Part shown: positions 9,995 to 19,297 of the stretch, one piece after another
Layout: every line of letters starts with the position of its first letter
How positions within the stretch are numbered: position 1 is the stretch's first letter
Assembly (NCBI GenBank): GCA_016709845.1
Contig: JADJMA010000037.1
Coordinates: 1 to 28,208, forward strand
Source: Flammeovirgaceae bacterium
Lineage (GTDB): Bacteria; Bacteroidota; Bacteroidia; Cytophagales; Cyclobacteriaceae
Direction of reading: 5' to 3'
Length of the DNA stretch: 28,208 bases
Notes under the pieces: generated by a model
Told to the model about the DNA's origin: nothing
The model's database searches: none
The model's input: the letters and a program-made list of their open reading frames with translations, nothing else
Made by a program: the position numbers and the translations under genes

Positions 9995-11147
9995 TCAATT
10001 GAGTTTGAGAGACCCCATCAGTCGCTCATATCTTAGTTCAATAAAAGCATTTATTTTACTATTAACAGATTTTGATACCCACAACCTCCCCATAGACCAA
10101 GTTGATTTGCATTAATTGTGAGGGCTTGATTATTTATAAGTTTGGACAACACTATTTGATTCTATTTTCTTGTACCCATTTTGAATTAGAACTTAAATGA
10201 ATTGTACTAGATAGACCAACGTTAAAGTAGGGCGTAAATTCTCGTTTTGGAAAAGTGTAGCGAATACCAATTGGAATTTTGAGTTGCTGCAATTCAATAG
10301 TAACGTAATTTCTTTCAGTAGAAGAACTATTATTAAACAGGCTGTAATTATAATATTTGGAAGTTAAGTAAAGCAGATCACCATGAAATGAAAATCGCTC
10401 GCTTAGTCTTGGGGAAAATATCTAATGAGATACCTATTACTGGTGACTTAGAAATTTCCAAAATCCCCTGCTAAATGTTCGTACCCCAGAATAGCATCAA
10501 AATTTAATTGCGAAACATTTAATCCACCAGTCACTCCTACTATTACTTTTGTCCGGGTTTTTAGCTTTGAAAGTAATGTTTGGCCCTCCCTTGCATCGAT
10601 TATAATCCTCAATCAAGTTTGTTAATGATTTTTCATTCAATTCAGTTTTCTGAACTTTAGTACTTATTTCAGCACAATCAAATACAAGCATATTGATGGT
10701 ACCAATGTGATGATTTGTTTTTCAATAATCTCTTTCCGTCAACAAATACTTCTTCCGTTTCATTTATTAGTTGTTTTAGACCATCATTACCTTTCTCGAT
10801 AAAGAAAATATCTTCAAATTTGTATAAGCTTACGAGACCTCTGACAATTACTTCAAGAAAGACAACTTGTGATGGTTGATCTTTGATTAAAATCTCGCGT
10901 GATTGAAATAATTTGTCATTTTTCAAACCATAGCCAATTATATTATTGGGTTCATAGGTAACTAAATTTTGAGTTTTGAACTCTTATAGTTACAAGATCT
11001 ATAGGATTTTACTCCTTCTCGATAATCGACTAGACCAAATAGTGTATCCCTTGCATTAGTTATTACAAAACCCTTTCTATAGTCAGTTTGTGAAAAGCTA
11101 AATTCCGCTAGGCATATAGGTATTATAAGTAATATCAGTCTCTTCAT
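9995..11147 (-). CDS. Outer-membrane beta-barrel protein, frameshifted
   Basis: Starts MKRLILLIIPICLAEFSFSQ, a signal peptide ending in the FSQ cleavage pattern common in Bacteroidota. An N-terminal domain follows (TDYRKGFVITNARDTLFGLV, later LFLEVIV-like QVVFLEVIVRGLVSLYKFED, FIEKGNDGLKQLINETEEVF). The C-terminal half has alternating strands typical of a barrel: VIVGVTGGLNVSQLNF, SPVIGISLDIFSPRLSERF, SFHGDLLYLTSKYYNYSLF, LQQLKIPIGIRYTFPKREF, TPYFNVGLSSTIHL and finally KINAFIELRYERLMGSLKLN. About 380 residues, which fits a small family of porin-like proteins of unknown role. Indels near 10970, 10685, 10500, 10420 and 10150. It is enclosed by two copies of a direct repeat. Confidence 0.8.
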
Positions 11148-11169
11148 TCTGTAATTGTTATGTCTTATT

Positions 11170-11309
11170 CTTTCCTCGCGAAGTTTCACTTTGGGTTCCG
11201 CGCTTAAATTAAACATTAAATGTAAAAGAATTTTCAATTCAAATCTGAGAACGAAGGCTAGCAGGAGTTAAAAGATTAGAGATTGTTGGTCAGCGACCAA
11301 CAATAACTG
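11170..11309. repeat. Long dispersed repeat, copy 2
   Basis: Direct-orientation partner of 9852-9990, with the same order of conserved blocks and the same terminal 23-base palindrome. It lies between the abiEii stop and the start of the beta-barrel gene. The pair therefore brackets the beta-barrel gene exactly, with the copies about 1.3 kb apart. Confidence 0.8.
11282..11304. terminator. 23-base perfect palindrome, possible terminator of the abiE operon
   Basis: Identical in sequence to 9964-9986. It stands about 60 bases downstream of the abiEii stop on the minus strand and is followed there by CTCTAATCTTTTAAC, a poor U tract. Either a weak intrinsic terminator or simply the conserved core of the dispersed repeat. 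Confidence 0.5.
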
Positions 11310-11364
11310 GGGCGGCTCCCAGAGATAATCTTCTAATTGTTTTTGACTCATAACTTCAATTTTT

Positions 11365-12141
11365 TCAAGTGTTTTTTACTTCACGTTCTACCTGGTCAAA
11401 GTCGGGCAGGTCTTTATTTGTTCACTCATAGAGCTTTGCCATCTGCCCTTGTATTGTGGCAAACGTTCGGTTAATTTCTTTGGAAAATCAGTATGCAGCA
11501 AGTCCTTGCTTTTACATTTTGTTTCAAATTCGCTCAAATAAAAATCAGCATTCATGCCATGTCCTTCGAGCAGATACCAGATGTCGTAAAAATCACGGGC
11601 TTGCATTCGTTGCATTACCGACCGCATTTTTTCTACCAATACTTCTTCCAATGGGTAGCAAAGCAATTGGTATTCTTCCAAGTCGGTGTAGTCAACAAAC
11701 ACATCCTTCATCACAGGTTCAAAAACCAATTGCTCACTGCGTGAAATGTCCACTTTTACCCTTTTGTTGTTTCCTTGTCCGCCAAGCGGACCAATGTAGC
11801 TTATGTAAAAGTTGATGCCTTCATGTTCATTGTTGTCTATTATGTCAAGCGGAATATTGGCTTCTTCTCTGATGAATTCAAACGTTTCCTTAAACCATTC
11901 AAAAATTTGATCGTTGGTTGTTTCGCCATTTAGCAGCGTAAAATCAAGGTCTTCCGAAAGCGATAATCATCAAAATATACTTTCTTCAAAACCGTTCCGC
12001 CTTTGAAAACAATTGCCTTTGAAAGTTGCGGATGTTTGGAAATACCAAACAGAATCCATGAAAGGATATAGTCCTTTTCAATCTGCTGGTCACGGACTCC
12101 AACTGCTCTTGCTTTTGCTGTATTTCTCCAGGCTTAATCAT
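11365..12141 (-). CDS. abiEii: AbiEii/AbiGii-type nucleotidyltransferase toxin, frameshifted
   Basis: Toxin of a type IV toxin-antitoxin pair; family members are nucleotidyltransferases that modify tRNA or other acceptors and arrest growth. The start MIKPGEIQQK overlaps the antitoxin stop by four bases (ATGA). Across frames the protein gives KDYILSWILFGISKHP, AIVFKGGTVLKK, VYFDDYRFSEDLDFTLL, NIPLDIIDNNEHEGINFYIS, KVDISRSEQLVFEPV, LLCYPLEEVLVEKMRSVMQR, ARDFYDIWYLLEGHG and DLPDFDQVEREVKN. The K-G-G-T..L.K and FSEDLDF pair is the nucleotidyltransferase signature, and EKMRSVMQR..ARDFYDIWYLL is the usual C-terminal block. About 258 residues, full length. Frame changes cluster at 11755-12100 and near 11390. 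Confidence 0.88.
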
Positions 12142-12953
12142 GTGTAAATAGCAGATTTAATGGTTTCGGTTTCTAAATTTTGCTGGATGCTCCAACGAAA
12201 CATTTTCGCTTACCTGTTTTGGTAATTCAGTATCGAGCAACACATACGAGCGGTTTTCAGTTTTTGTAAGTCAGCAATAATTTTACGTTGATGTTCAGCA
12301 TTCCTAAAAGAAAACCCAATCGTTTAGACCGCTTGTGAATCAAATTTCTTGGCGTATTTAGAGTAACGTGTCGTATTTGATTTTTTCTTTTAGTATAGAT
12401 TGCTCTTATCACCTCAACAATGCCACCTGCATAATCAGGTTTGAATAAGCAGTCAATAAACGTTTTTTCTAAGTCGGAGCATTCACTTTATTGAAACTGT
12501 CTATCCAAATTTTCTTTGACCCGAAAAATGTTTTTCGTTGTGGGTAAATAAACTGAAAGGGAACGTCTTTAATTTTAATTTCCGATGGTCTTATTTGTTT
12601 TGATACAACAATTTGCTCTTTTAAAGATGGCTGTGTAATCAGGTTATGAATTTAAAGCTGAGTAATAACCAATGTAATGTCTTGCATCATTCACCAAATG
12701 TTCAGCCATCCAAATGCCAATCGGGCATAAAGGTTTCAGCATTTTGCTCATAAGGAATGATGTAGTAAACACCTTCTTTTAATCGCATTAAAAGTCCCCT
12801 TTTGGTCATGTCGCTGAGCAGTTCTCTTATTGCACTGGCTTTAGAATCGGGTAGTGCTTTGTATGCCAAAGAATAGTCAAAGCAATTCCTGTTCTGTCCG
12901 TTGAAATAGGATAGAAGTTCGTTTGATTGCGTTGAAATATATTTATTTTTCAT
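12138..12953 (-). CDS. abiEi: AbiEi-type antitoxin, frameshifted
   Basis: Cognate antitoxin and probable autorepressor of the AbiE system. It starts MKNKYISTQSNELLSYFNGQ and carries an N-terminal winged-helix segment (AIRELLSDMTKRGLLMRLKE, GVYYIIPYE). The C-terminal domain follows as AEHLVNDARHYIGYYSALQ, SEIKIKDVPFQFIYPQRKTF, FGSKKIWIDSFNKVN, LEKTFIDCLFKPDYAGGIVE and KMFRWSIQQNLETETIKSAI before a TGA that overlaps the toxin ATG. About 270 residues, as expected. The overlap implies translational coupling. Two inverted repeats lie just upstream of the start and at 13051. Indels split the second half into short frames. Confidence 0.87.
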
Positions 12954-12963
12954 AGTAACATAT

Positions 12964-12980
12964 GTCAGGTTAAACCTGAC
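12964..12980. promoter_or_regulatory. Inverted repeat, probable AbiEi operator 1
   Basis: GTCAGGT-TAA-ACCTGAC, 7-base perfect arms around a 3-base centre, ending 11 bases upstream of the abiEi ATG. The same core recurs at 13051. AbiEi antitoxins studied elsewhere repress their own operon by binding paired inverted repeats in the promoter, so the role is inferred from that precedent plus position. Confidence 0.7.
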
Positions 12981-13050
12981 TACAATGATACGAAAGATAA
13001 TTTAGACAATCATCCAATTTTGTCAAAATGTTATTATTCATAGTCAAATC

Positions 13051-13067
13051 GTCAGGTTAAGCCTGAC
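13051..13067. promoter_or_regulatory. Inverted repeat, probable AbiEi operator 2
   Basis: GTCAGGT-TAA-GCCTGAC, one base different from the site at 12964 and in the same centre spacing register (87 bases apart). A plausible abiE promoter lies between the two sites on the minus strand, where TTTTG (around 13025) and TATCTTTC (around 12990) resemble the Bacteroidota -33 and -7 elements, though their spacing is longer than usual. Confidence 0.65.
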
Positions 13068-13236
13068 AATTTGGATATGAAACATCATTTTGCCAGCACG
13101 ATCAGAAACAGCTCTTTTTGCAAGCTTAGGTTTGTGGGTCGGTTTGTACGGCATGCAAATCTACCGCTTGCGTGGGGCAATCGGAGGTGAGAATCTTTCT
13201 TAAAAAAGCGAAGGGTCGGCTGTTAGCCAGCAGCCA

Positions 13237-15389
13237 CTACAACTTCTCGCCCAGCTTCACGCCTTTCATTTCCTCCTGCAACGTAAACGGCTGGTTGTAC
13301 ACCCGCTTGCCAGTAGCTTTAAAAATAGCGTTGGCTACCGCACCGCCCGTAGGCGGCAAAGCAGGTTCGCCCAGGCCGGTGGGGTCAATGCCGTTGTCTA
13401 CAAAGTGAACCTCTACTTCGGGCACTTCGCGGTAGCGGATGAGCCGGTAGTTATTAAAGTTACTTTGTTCGGCTGCGCCATTCTTAAAAGTAAGTTGGCC
13501 ATATAACGCATGGCCGAAGCCATCCACAATACCACCCATTACTTGTTGCCGCGCACCACTGCTGTTTACAACAATACCACAATCGGTGGCTGCGAAGATC
13601 TTTTTCAGTACAGGGTTCCCCTGTTTCATTTCTACTTCGGCCACTTGCGCTACATACGAGCGGTGTGAGAAATAAACACTAAAGCCTTGTGCTAAATTTT
13701 TCTTTGTACCCCATCCTGATTTTTCTGCCGCCAGATTAATCACACCTTTCATCCGGTCGATGTCGTATTTAATCGCACCGGTAGGCGATGCCTTTGCTTT
13801 ATCCAATAACGCCAGTCTAAATTGAATTGGATCTTTCTTTGCAGCCAGCGCCACTTCATCTAAAAAAGCCTGTTCCGCGAAAGCGAGAAAGTTTGTAATA
13901 GGCGCACGCCACGCACCGGTTGTAATAGGCGATTGATGTTCGATGGAATCAATCAATAAATTTTCAACAGCTCCACTGGGGAAATTATCTTCGCGTGTTG
14001 GATTGCCGGCATTGATACCTACGCCCCGTAATTTATAGCCAATAAGATTTCCTTTTGCATCCAAGGCCGCTTCAAACTTATAGCGAACAGCCGGGCGATA
14101 GCTGCCGCCCATCATGTCGTCTTCGCGGGTCCATATTACTTTAACAGGTGCTTTGATAATACTGGAAAGTTCCGCAGCTTCTAACACATAGTCGGCTTTA
14201 AGCCTGCGACCAAATCCGCCACCCAAGTGGGTAAGTTCAAGTGTAATTTTTCGGGGGCCATGCCTAACAGCGTAGCCGTTGCATTGCGCGCCATATCGGG
14301 CGTTTGCGTTGGGCCCACCAGCTCCACACCATCGGGTCGTACATGCGCAAAAGTTCATCGGTTCCATGGGGTATGCGATAAAAACGGACACTGATACTCA
14401 CGCGAGATTACTGTGGCCGCTGCTGTAAATGCTTTATCGACATCGCCATCTTTCCTTCTTACTGTTGCTTCTTTACTATTTAGTAATTCTTTGAAGATAC
14501 GATCATGATCAGTGGTGCTTTCAATGTTGCCCTCCTTCTCATACTCGATCTTTAACACCTTGCGCGCCTTGTTTACCTCCCAGGTAGATTTGCCCACCAC
14601 AGCCACGTTGTTTTTAAACGTTACTACATCTACAATGCCTTGCATGGCTTTGGCCGCTGTGGAATCAACCGATTTAATTTTCATTCCAAAAGATGCGGGT
14701 CGTTGAATCATAGCGAACAACATTCCTTCCCGATAAAAATCCAATCCGAATAATGGCTTACCAGTAACTATTTCCAGATTGTCTACATTATGTATCGGTT
14801 GGCCAATAATTTTAAAATCCTTTCTGTCTTTTAATTTCACTTCCGTGGGAACCGGAACCAGAAGCCGCCTCGGTCGCAAGTTCACCATAGGTTAACTTCT
14901 TCCCATCCGGATGAATTACATATCCGGTATCGGTGGTGAGCTTATCGACCGAAACATTCCAGCGTTTGCGCCGCTTCTACCAACATGTGTCGGGCGGTGG
15001 CCCCTGCTTTGCGCAAACGTTCCCAACTATGCGGAATCGCGCCACTGCCACCAGTAAGCTGGCGTTCATATTTTTAGTATCTAAAACGGCCTGAACAACT
15101 TTTACTTTTTTCCAATCGGCATCTAACTCTTCGGCCACGATCATCGGAAAAGAAGTTTTTATATTTTGACCTAATTCCGGATTAGGCGAAAAAATAGTAA
15201 TGACATTATCCGATGAAATCGAGAGATAACTATTGAAATCAACGAGGCCCGCAGGCAAAGCCGATTCGTTAAAAACTTCCATCCCGGTAGCGGCTCCCTC
15301 GCGCCAGCTAAACCCTAACACCAGGCCACCACCAGCAGCCATCCTAACTTTATAAAATCCCGTCTGCTTGTTTTCGTTTGTGTGGTCAT
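13237..15389 (-). CDS. Molybdopterin-binding subunit of an isoquinoline 1-oxidoreductase-type dehydrogenase, frameshifted
   Basis: Large subunit of a xanthine-dehydrogenase-family hydroxylase (IorB type). It starts MTTQTKTSRRDFIKLG, a twin-arginine signal, so the folded holoenzyme should be exported to the periplasm. Next come MEVFNESALPAGLVDFNSYL, DNVITIFSPNPELGQNIKTS and KVVQAVLDTKNMNA, then FKIIGQPIHNVDNLEIVTGK, PLFGLDFYREGM, and after another break ITLELTHLGGGFGRRLKADY, APVKVIWTREDDM, SPITTGAWRAPITNFLAFAE, GIVVNSSGARQQVMGGIVDG and DPTGLGEPALPPTGGAVANA. GGGFGRR contacts the cofactor and the Glu of GLGEPALPP is the catalytic base of the family. The last 384 codons are one intact frame. Breaks lie near 15345, 14985, 14890 and 14380. 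One base separates its ATG from the iron-sulfur subunit stop. Confidence 0.9.
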
Positions 15390-15390
15390 G

Positions 15391-15850
15391 TTACTTCATT
15401 TTGATGAGGCCAATACAATAGCATTCTTTAATACGGTGGTAAGTTCCGCAACGGCAAATGTTTCCATTCATGGCGGTAGCAATCTGATCTTCTGTGGGCG
15501 AAGGCGTTTTTGCCAGCAACGATGCTACATTCATAATCTGACCTGCCTGGCAATACCCACACTGGGGCACATCCACTTCCATCCAGGCTTGTTGCACGGG
15601 ATGATCTCCATTTTCGAAAGTCCTTCAATAGTAGTAATCGAATTTTTACCTAAGCCGAAACCGGCAACGAACAGGATCGCACCGCAGTACCATTAACATG
15701 CACGGTACACGCGCCACATTGCGCAATGCCGCAACCGTACTTGGTGCCTACCAGTCCCAGGCTATCTCGCAATACCCACAACAAGGGCGTATCGGGTAAC
15801 ACATCCACATTGCGAGTTTTACCATTTACATTGATTGAATAGGCGGCCAT
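15391..15850 (-). CDS. 2Fe-2S subunit of an isoquinoline 1-oxidoreductase-type dehydrogenase, one frameshift
   Basis: Small subunit (IorA/CoxS type), starting MAAYSINVNGKTRNVDVLPD. The plant-type 2Fe-2S cluster ligands are in YGCGIAQCGACTVHVNG, with a further Cys in VRSCSLPVS. The second cluster follows in PQCGYCQAGQIMNVASLLA and NGNICRCGTYHRI. It carries electrons from the molybdopterin subunit to an acceptor. About 153 residues, the normal length. The frame changes once, near 15650 (VSA to LGKNSITTIEGLS). No FAD subunit is present next to the pair, which fits the IorAB type, where a cytochrome is the usual acceptor. Confidence 0.92.
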
Positions 15851-16061
15851 AGTTGTTGAAGTTAAAGTTGATCAATTTTGAAAGTGAAATTCGAGAGGAA
15901 GGTAAGTAATTTCAGTCTTAAAATAAAGTCAAAATTTTCCAATAGCGTTATGGTGTTAGGAAAGGAGATAATTCAAAAAAATCAAACCATTAAGGTAGTT
16001 AAGGAATTAAGATCATGAAGGGATTATTCTTCATTTCTTAATGCTCTTAATGATTTAAAAT

Positions 16062-18586
16062 TTATCGCCTCTTTGCTCCCCGCACCGCCTCGGCTGTCCA
16101 CGGGTCTTCGGGCCAATGATGGCGAGGATACCGCATCCGCAACGCTTTACGCACTTCGTGATAGGTAGTTTTCCAAAAACTTTTTAAGTCTTGCGTTACT
16201 TGTACAGGTTTATAACCGGGAGAAAGTAAATGCAAAAGAATTTTTGTTCGTCCTTCGTTTACGGTTGGTGTTTCGAGCAAGCCAAACATTTCCTGTAGGC
16301 GCACTTCCATAACCGGTAACTGACCATCCTGAAAATATTTTAATTTGATGAGAGAACCACTGGGCACCTGCACCCGGGATGGTGCGAGTTGATCTAACCG
16401 GTTGGTCAGATTCCACGGTAATAAACCCGCCAGCATACTTTTTAAATCCTACCGCTGAAAGTCAATTCGCTTTGAAACTTTTTCAAGATAAGGCGCTAAC
16501 CACGTTTCCGTTGATGTCAGTAATTGTCGGTCACTAACATCAGGCCAGCCTTCATCGGGTCGCTACATTTTTGCGTTGAGTACACGGGCCTGCGATTCGT
16601 ACTCGGCTTCGCTCCAATTCAAAATTTTCAATCCCTCTTCACGAACAACTTCACATAAAATTTTTATTCTCGTTTCACTTTTTATTTCCGTAATGGGCTT
16701 TGAAGAAAGTATCGTGTTACCAATTCTCTTTTGCAGCGATGCGGTGATCATTCCTCTATCCGAGTCCCATGCCGCTACTTCCGCTTCTTTTTGCCCGATG
16801 CAGCAGGTCTGCTTCTTTTAGCGGAGCTGCCAGAAAAATTTTTCCCTCGCCACCACCTGCATCCAGATGAGCAACCGATAACCAGGGTTCACGCATCAGC
16901 GGATCGTGATCGGGCAAACGCACTACGCGCCCATTCGCTAACTTATAGCGGATACTTTGCTTGTCCTGCTGCTGAGCAATTCGTTCGGGGTAGGCTTCAC
17001 TTACTAACTTACCTATCTCCGTGTCAATCGGAATAGTATTATCAACAGGCAACTTAAAAATTCTGCGCCACGAGGAAGCGAGACGTTCAATTCGTTCCAA
17101 AATATTTCTATCCGCGGAAACGCGTTCGCCCTTGCGCCACTTTCGTAGAGCTTCAATCCGTAAGGATAAATCGGCACCCGATTCTTTGGGCAATGGATCG
17201 CGTTCTTCGAGCACGGCAGCAATGTCGGTGGCAAGTGCACGATCGTCTTCAGGCAGTCCCTCACCCCGTCCTTCGGGCCACCCCTCTCCCCAGGGAGAGG
17301 GGAAGGGGGTGAGGGAACTAACATATGCGCGATGCGCGGATGGGTTGGCAACTGCAGCATCTCTTTGCCGCGCGCAGTAATTTTATTTTCATCTAATGCC
17401 TCGAGGGTGTGCAAAGTTCGCGTGCTTGTTTTATTGCACCCTCGGGTGGCGTATTGATCCATGGAAGTTCATTGATGTTTTGAATGCCCCAATTCGATGG
17501 TTCCAAAACCAAGGAAGTCAGATCTGCTTCCATAATTTCAGGTTGGCGATTAGAGGGAAGTGTATGTTGTTGCGACTCCGCCCACATGCGATACGTAAAA
17601 CCCGGACCTAAACGAGCTGCACGACCTGCGCGCTGATCGGCTGCATCTTTGGTAACGCGAACAGTTTCTAATCGGGTAAGTCCACTGCGTGGATCAAACC
17701 GGGGTACACGCGCATAGCCGGAATCAACCACTGTGGTAATTCCTTCAATCGTTAATGAAGTCTCTGCTATCGAAGTGGCCAATACAATTTTTCTTAGCCC
17801 TTGCGGATGTGGCAGAATAGCTTCTTGTTGTTTCTTAAAAGGCAGATCGCCATACAAAGGAACTAGGGTTGCCAAAATTTTCAGACTCCAACAAGGTGGC
17901 TACTCGTTGGATCTCACCAGCTCCCGGTAAAAACACAAGCATATCCCCCACCTGTTCTCTGAGTGCCCGTTTAATTACACGCGCTGTAGCTACGGCTAAA
18001 TAAGAATTTGCTTCCGGTGAAATGTAGATGAACGTGTTAGGAAATTGTCGCCCCACACTGGTTATGATGGGCGCTTTATTTAGTATTTCCGAAATTTTTC
18101 TCCATCCAACGTGGCCGACATGATGAGCATTCGCAAATCATCGCGCAACACACTTTGTATCTGCGTGCACAGCGCAAGCGCCAGGTCAGCTTGCAAGCTG
18201 CGCTCATGAAATTCATCAAAGATGAGTAGGCCTACGTGTTCTAATGCATTATCCGATTGAATCATGCGTGTAAGAATACCTTCGGTTACCACTTCTATGC
18301 GCGTGTTTGCACTCACCTTGTTTTCGAAGGCGCGCACCTATAGCCTACCGTTTGCCCAACCTCTTCATTCAAAAAGATCGGCCATACGCATGGCCACCGA
18401 GCGGGCTGCCAGACGCCTCGGCTCGAGCAGAATTATTTTCTTATTCTGTAGCCACGGTTCGTGAAGAAGTTCCAACGGCAAAATGGTGCTTTTACCAGCC
18501 CCGGGCGGAGCTTGCAGAATCACTATTTTTCTACTGATTAATTGTTGCTTTAACTCCTTAACAATTTCAAGAACCGGGTACGACAT
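16062..18586 (-). CDS. hrpB: ATP-dependent helicase HrpB, frameshifted, with an internal repeat
   Basis: DExH-box RNA helicase-like protein starting MSYPVLEIVKELKQQL. Motifs in order: I (LQAPPGAGKSTILPLELL), Ia (LLEPRRLAARSVAMRMA), VEVVTEGILTRMI, II (LLIFDEFHERSLQADLALAL), III (LIMSATLDGEKF), VATARVIKRA, MLVFLPGAGEIQRVATLLE, IVLATSIAETSLTIEGITTV, DSGYARVPRFDPRSGLTRLE and VI (DQRAGRAARLGPGFTYRMW). The HrpB-specific C-terminus follows, including YPERIAQQQ, LANGRVVRLPDHDPL, WLSVAHLDAGGGEGKIFLAA and FWKTTYHEVRKALRMRYPRH. About 840 residues, full length. Eight or so frame changes are needed. Between PTHPRIAHML and ALATDIAAVLEERDPLPKE the frame is interrupted by a palindromic repeat. Bacterial HrpB has no settled cellular role. 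Confidence 0.92.
17258..17315. repeat. GC-rich palindromic repeat inside hrpB
   Basis: Outer arms CCCTCACCCC and GGGGTGAGGG are a perfect inverted pair. An inner hairpin CCCCTCTCCC-CA-GGGAGAGGGG sits beside a short CC-TTC-GG stem. On the hrpB strand it encodes PSPPSPLPGERGGPKDG, unrelated to HrpB. Composition is strongly unlike the flanks. Similar CCCTCTCCC/GGGAGAGGG repeats are common intergenic elements in bacteria. Confidence 0.8.
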
Positions 18587-18652
18587 TGGCGCAAGATAGT
18601 GTTGAATTTGAAGAATGGCGTCTTAAAAATATAGTCTCTGCCAGGTTGACCT

Positions 18653-18710
18653 GATAGCTATCGGTTTATCGAAAATCGTATTGGGCCTTCGACAAGCTCA
18701 GGCTGACATA
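18653..18710. repeat. Dispersed-repeat-like intergenic sequence
   Basis: Contains the perfect palindrome GATAGCTATC (18653-18662) and, 23 bases on, CCTTCGACAAGCTCAGGCTG with the following ACATA (18686-18710). The latter string, from memory, is a frequently repeated intergenic sequence in Bacteroidota and other genomes. It lies between the start of hrpB and the stop of the next minus-strand gene. Confidence 0.45.
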
Positions 18711-18722
18711 CGTTTAAGATAA

Positions 18723-19214
18723 TTATAAAATATCGACATGATAAACATCCAAGGCATTGCGCTTAATCCCCGAAATAAAAAATCCTCCCGTCTGGGGAAT
18801 ATCCTCGTGAAGATCAAACACGGTGCAATCTTTTGGTAAAGCCGTAAAGATTAGTAAAAAGGAATGCATTTTCTTGCCAGGAATAATCGTCCAATGCGGA
18901 GCAAACGAAATATTTTCTGCGTGAATCAGTTCACTCCGCACACCGGAAGCGCTATCGATCAGATAGGTTGTGCGCCACACCCGAATAAGCATTTCATTTA
19001 TTTCATTTTTAAAATAGCAATGCACATAGACGTGCGCATCTTCCAGTACCTTAGGATCGATGGACAGCAACACATCCGGCTCAACCACAGGTTTTACCAA
19101 CGGCACAGGATCTTTTATGGTTGAACGAAGTTTAATCGAATGCATTCTCGCTTGGTATTCTACTGTGGCTGCATTAACCCTCAAATTTAAGAATGTATTT
19201 GCTCCGATCATCAC
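18723..19214 (-). CDS. Conserved hypothetical protein, intact
   Basis: An uninterrupted 163-residue frame beginning MMIGANTFLNLRVNAATVEY. An alternative start is the internal Met of MHSIKLRSTIKD 23 residues in. I do not recognise the family. The sequence is rich in beta-type segments (DVLLSIDPKVLEDAHVYVHC, EMLIRVWRTTYLIDSASG, ISFAPHWTIIPGKK, SFLLIFTALPKDCTVFDLHE) and has no signal peptide or membrane segment. The run WRTTYLID..SG and the ending GGFFISGIKRNALDVYHVDI look like a small all-beta domain of cytoplasmic type. It stands alone between hrpB and the divergent MaoC-like gene. Confidence 0.7.
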   Translation of the reverse strand: MMIGANTFLNLRVNAATVEYQARMHSIKLRSTIKDPVPLVKPVVEPDVLLSIDPKVLEDAHVYVHCYFKNEINEMLIRVWRTTYLIDSASGVRSELIHAENISFAPHWTIIPGKKMHSFLLIFTALPKDCTVFDLHEDIPQTGGFFISGIKRNALDVYHVDIL

Positions 19215-19297
19215 TTTATTGGCACATCAAAAATCAAACTATTGTTGATACCTGAATTTTACTATATTCGGCATCGCTAAGAAAAAAATACGTGCAC

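Noticed and set aside
11365..12953. AbiE locus as part of a prophage or integrative island
   Set aside because: No integrase, tRNA, phage or conjugation gene is in view, and the flanks are ordinary chromosomal genes.
13078..13200. A short plus-strand reading starting MKHHFASTI, with a hydrophobic segment (ALFASLGLWVGLYGMQIY) in a shifted frame
   Set aside because: Under 45 codons, needs a frameshift, no family resemblance. It could be a small membrane protein, but the support is too weak.
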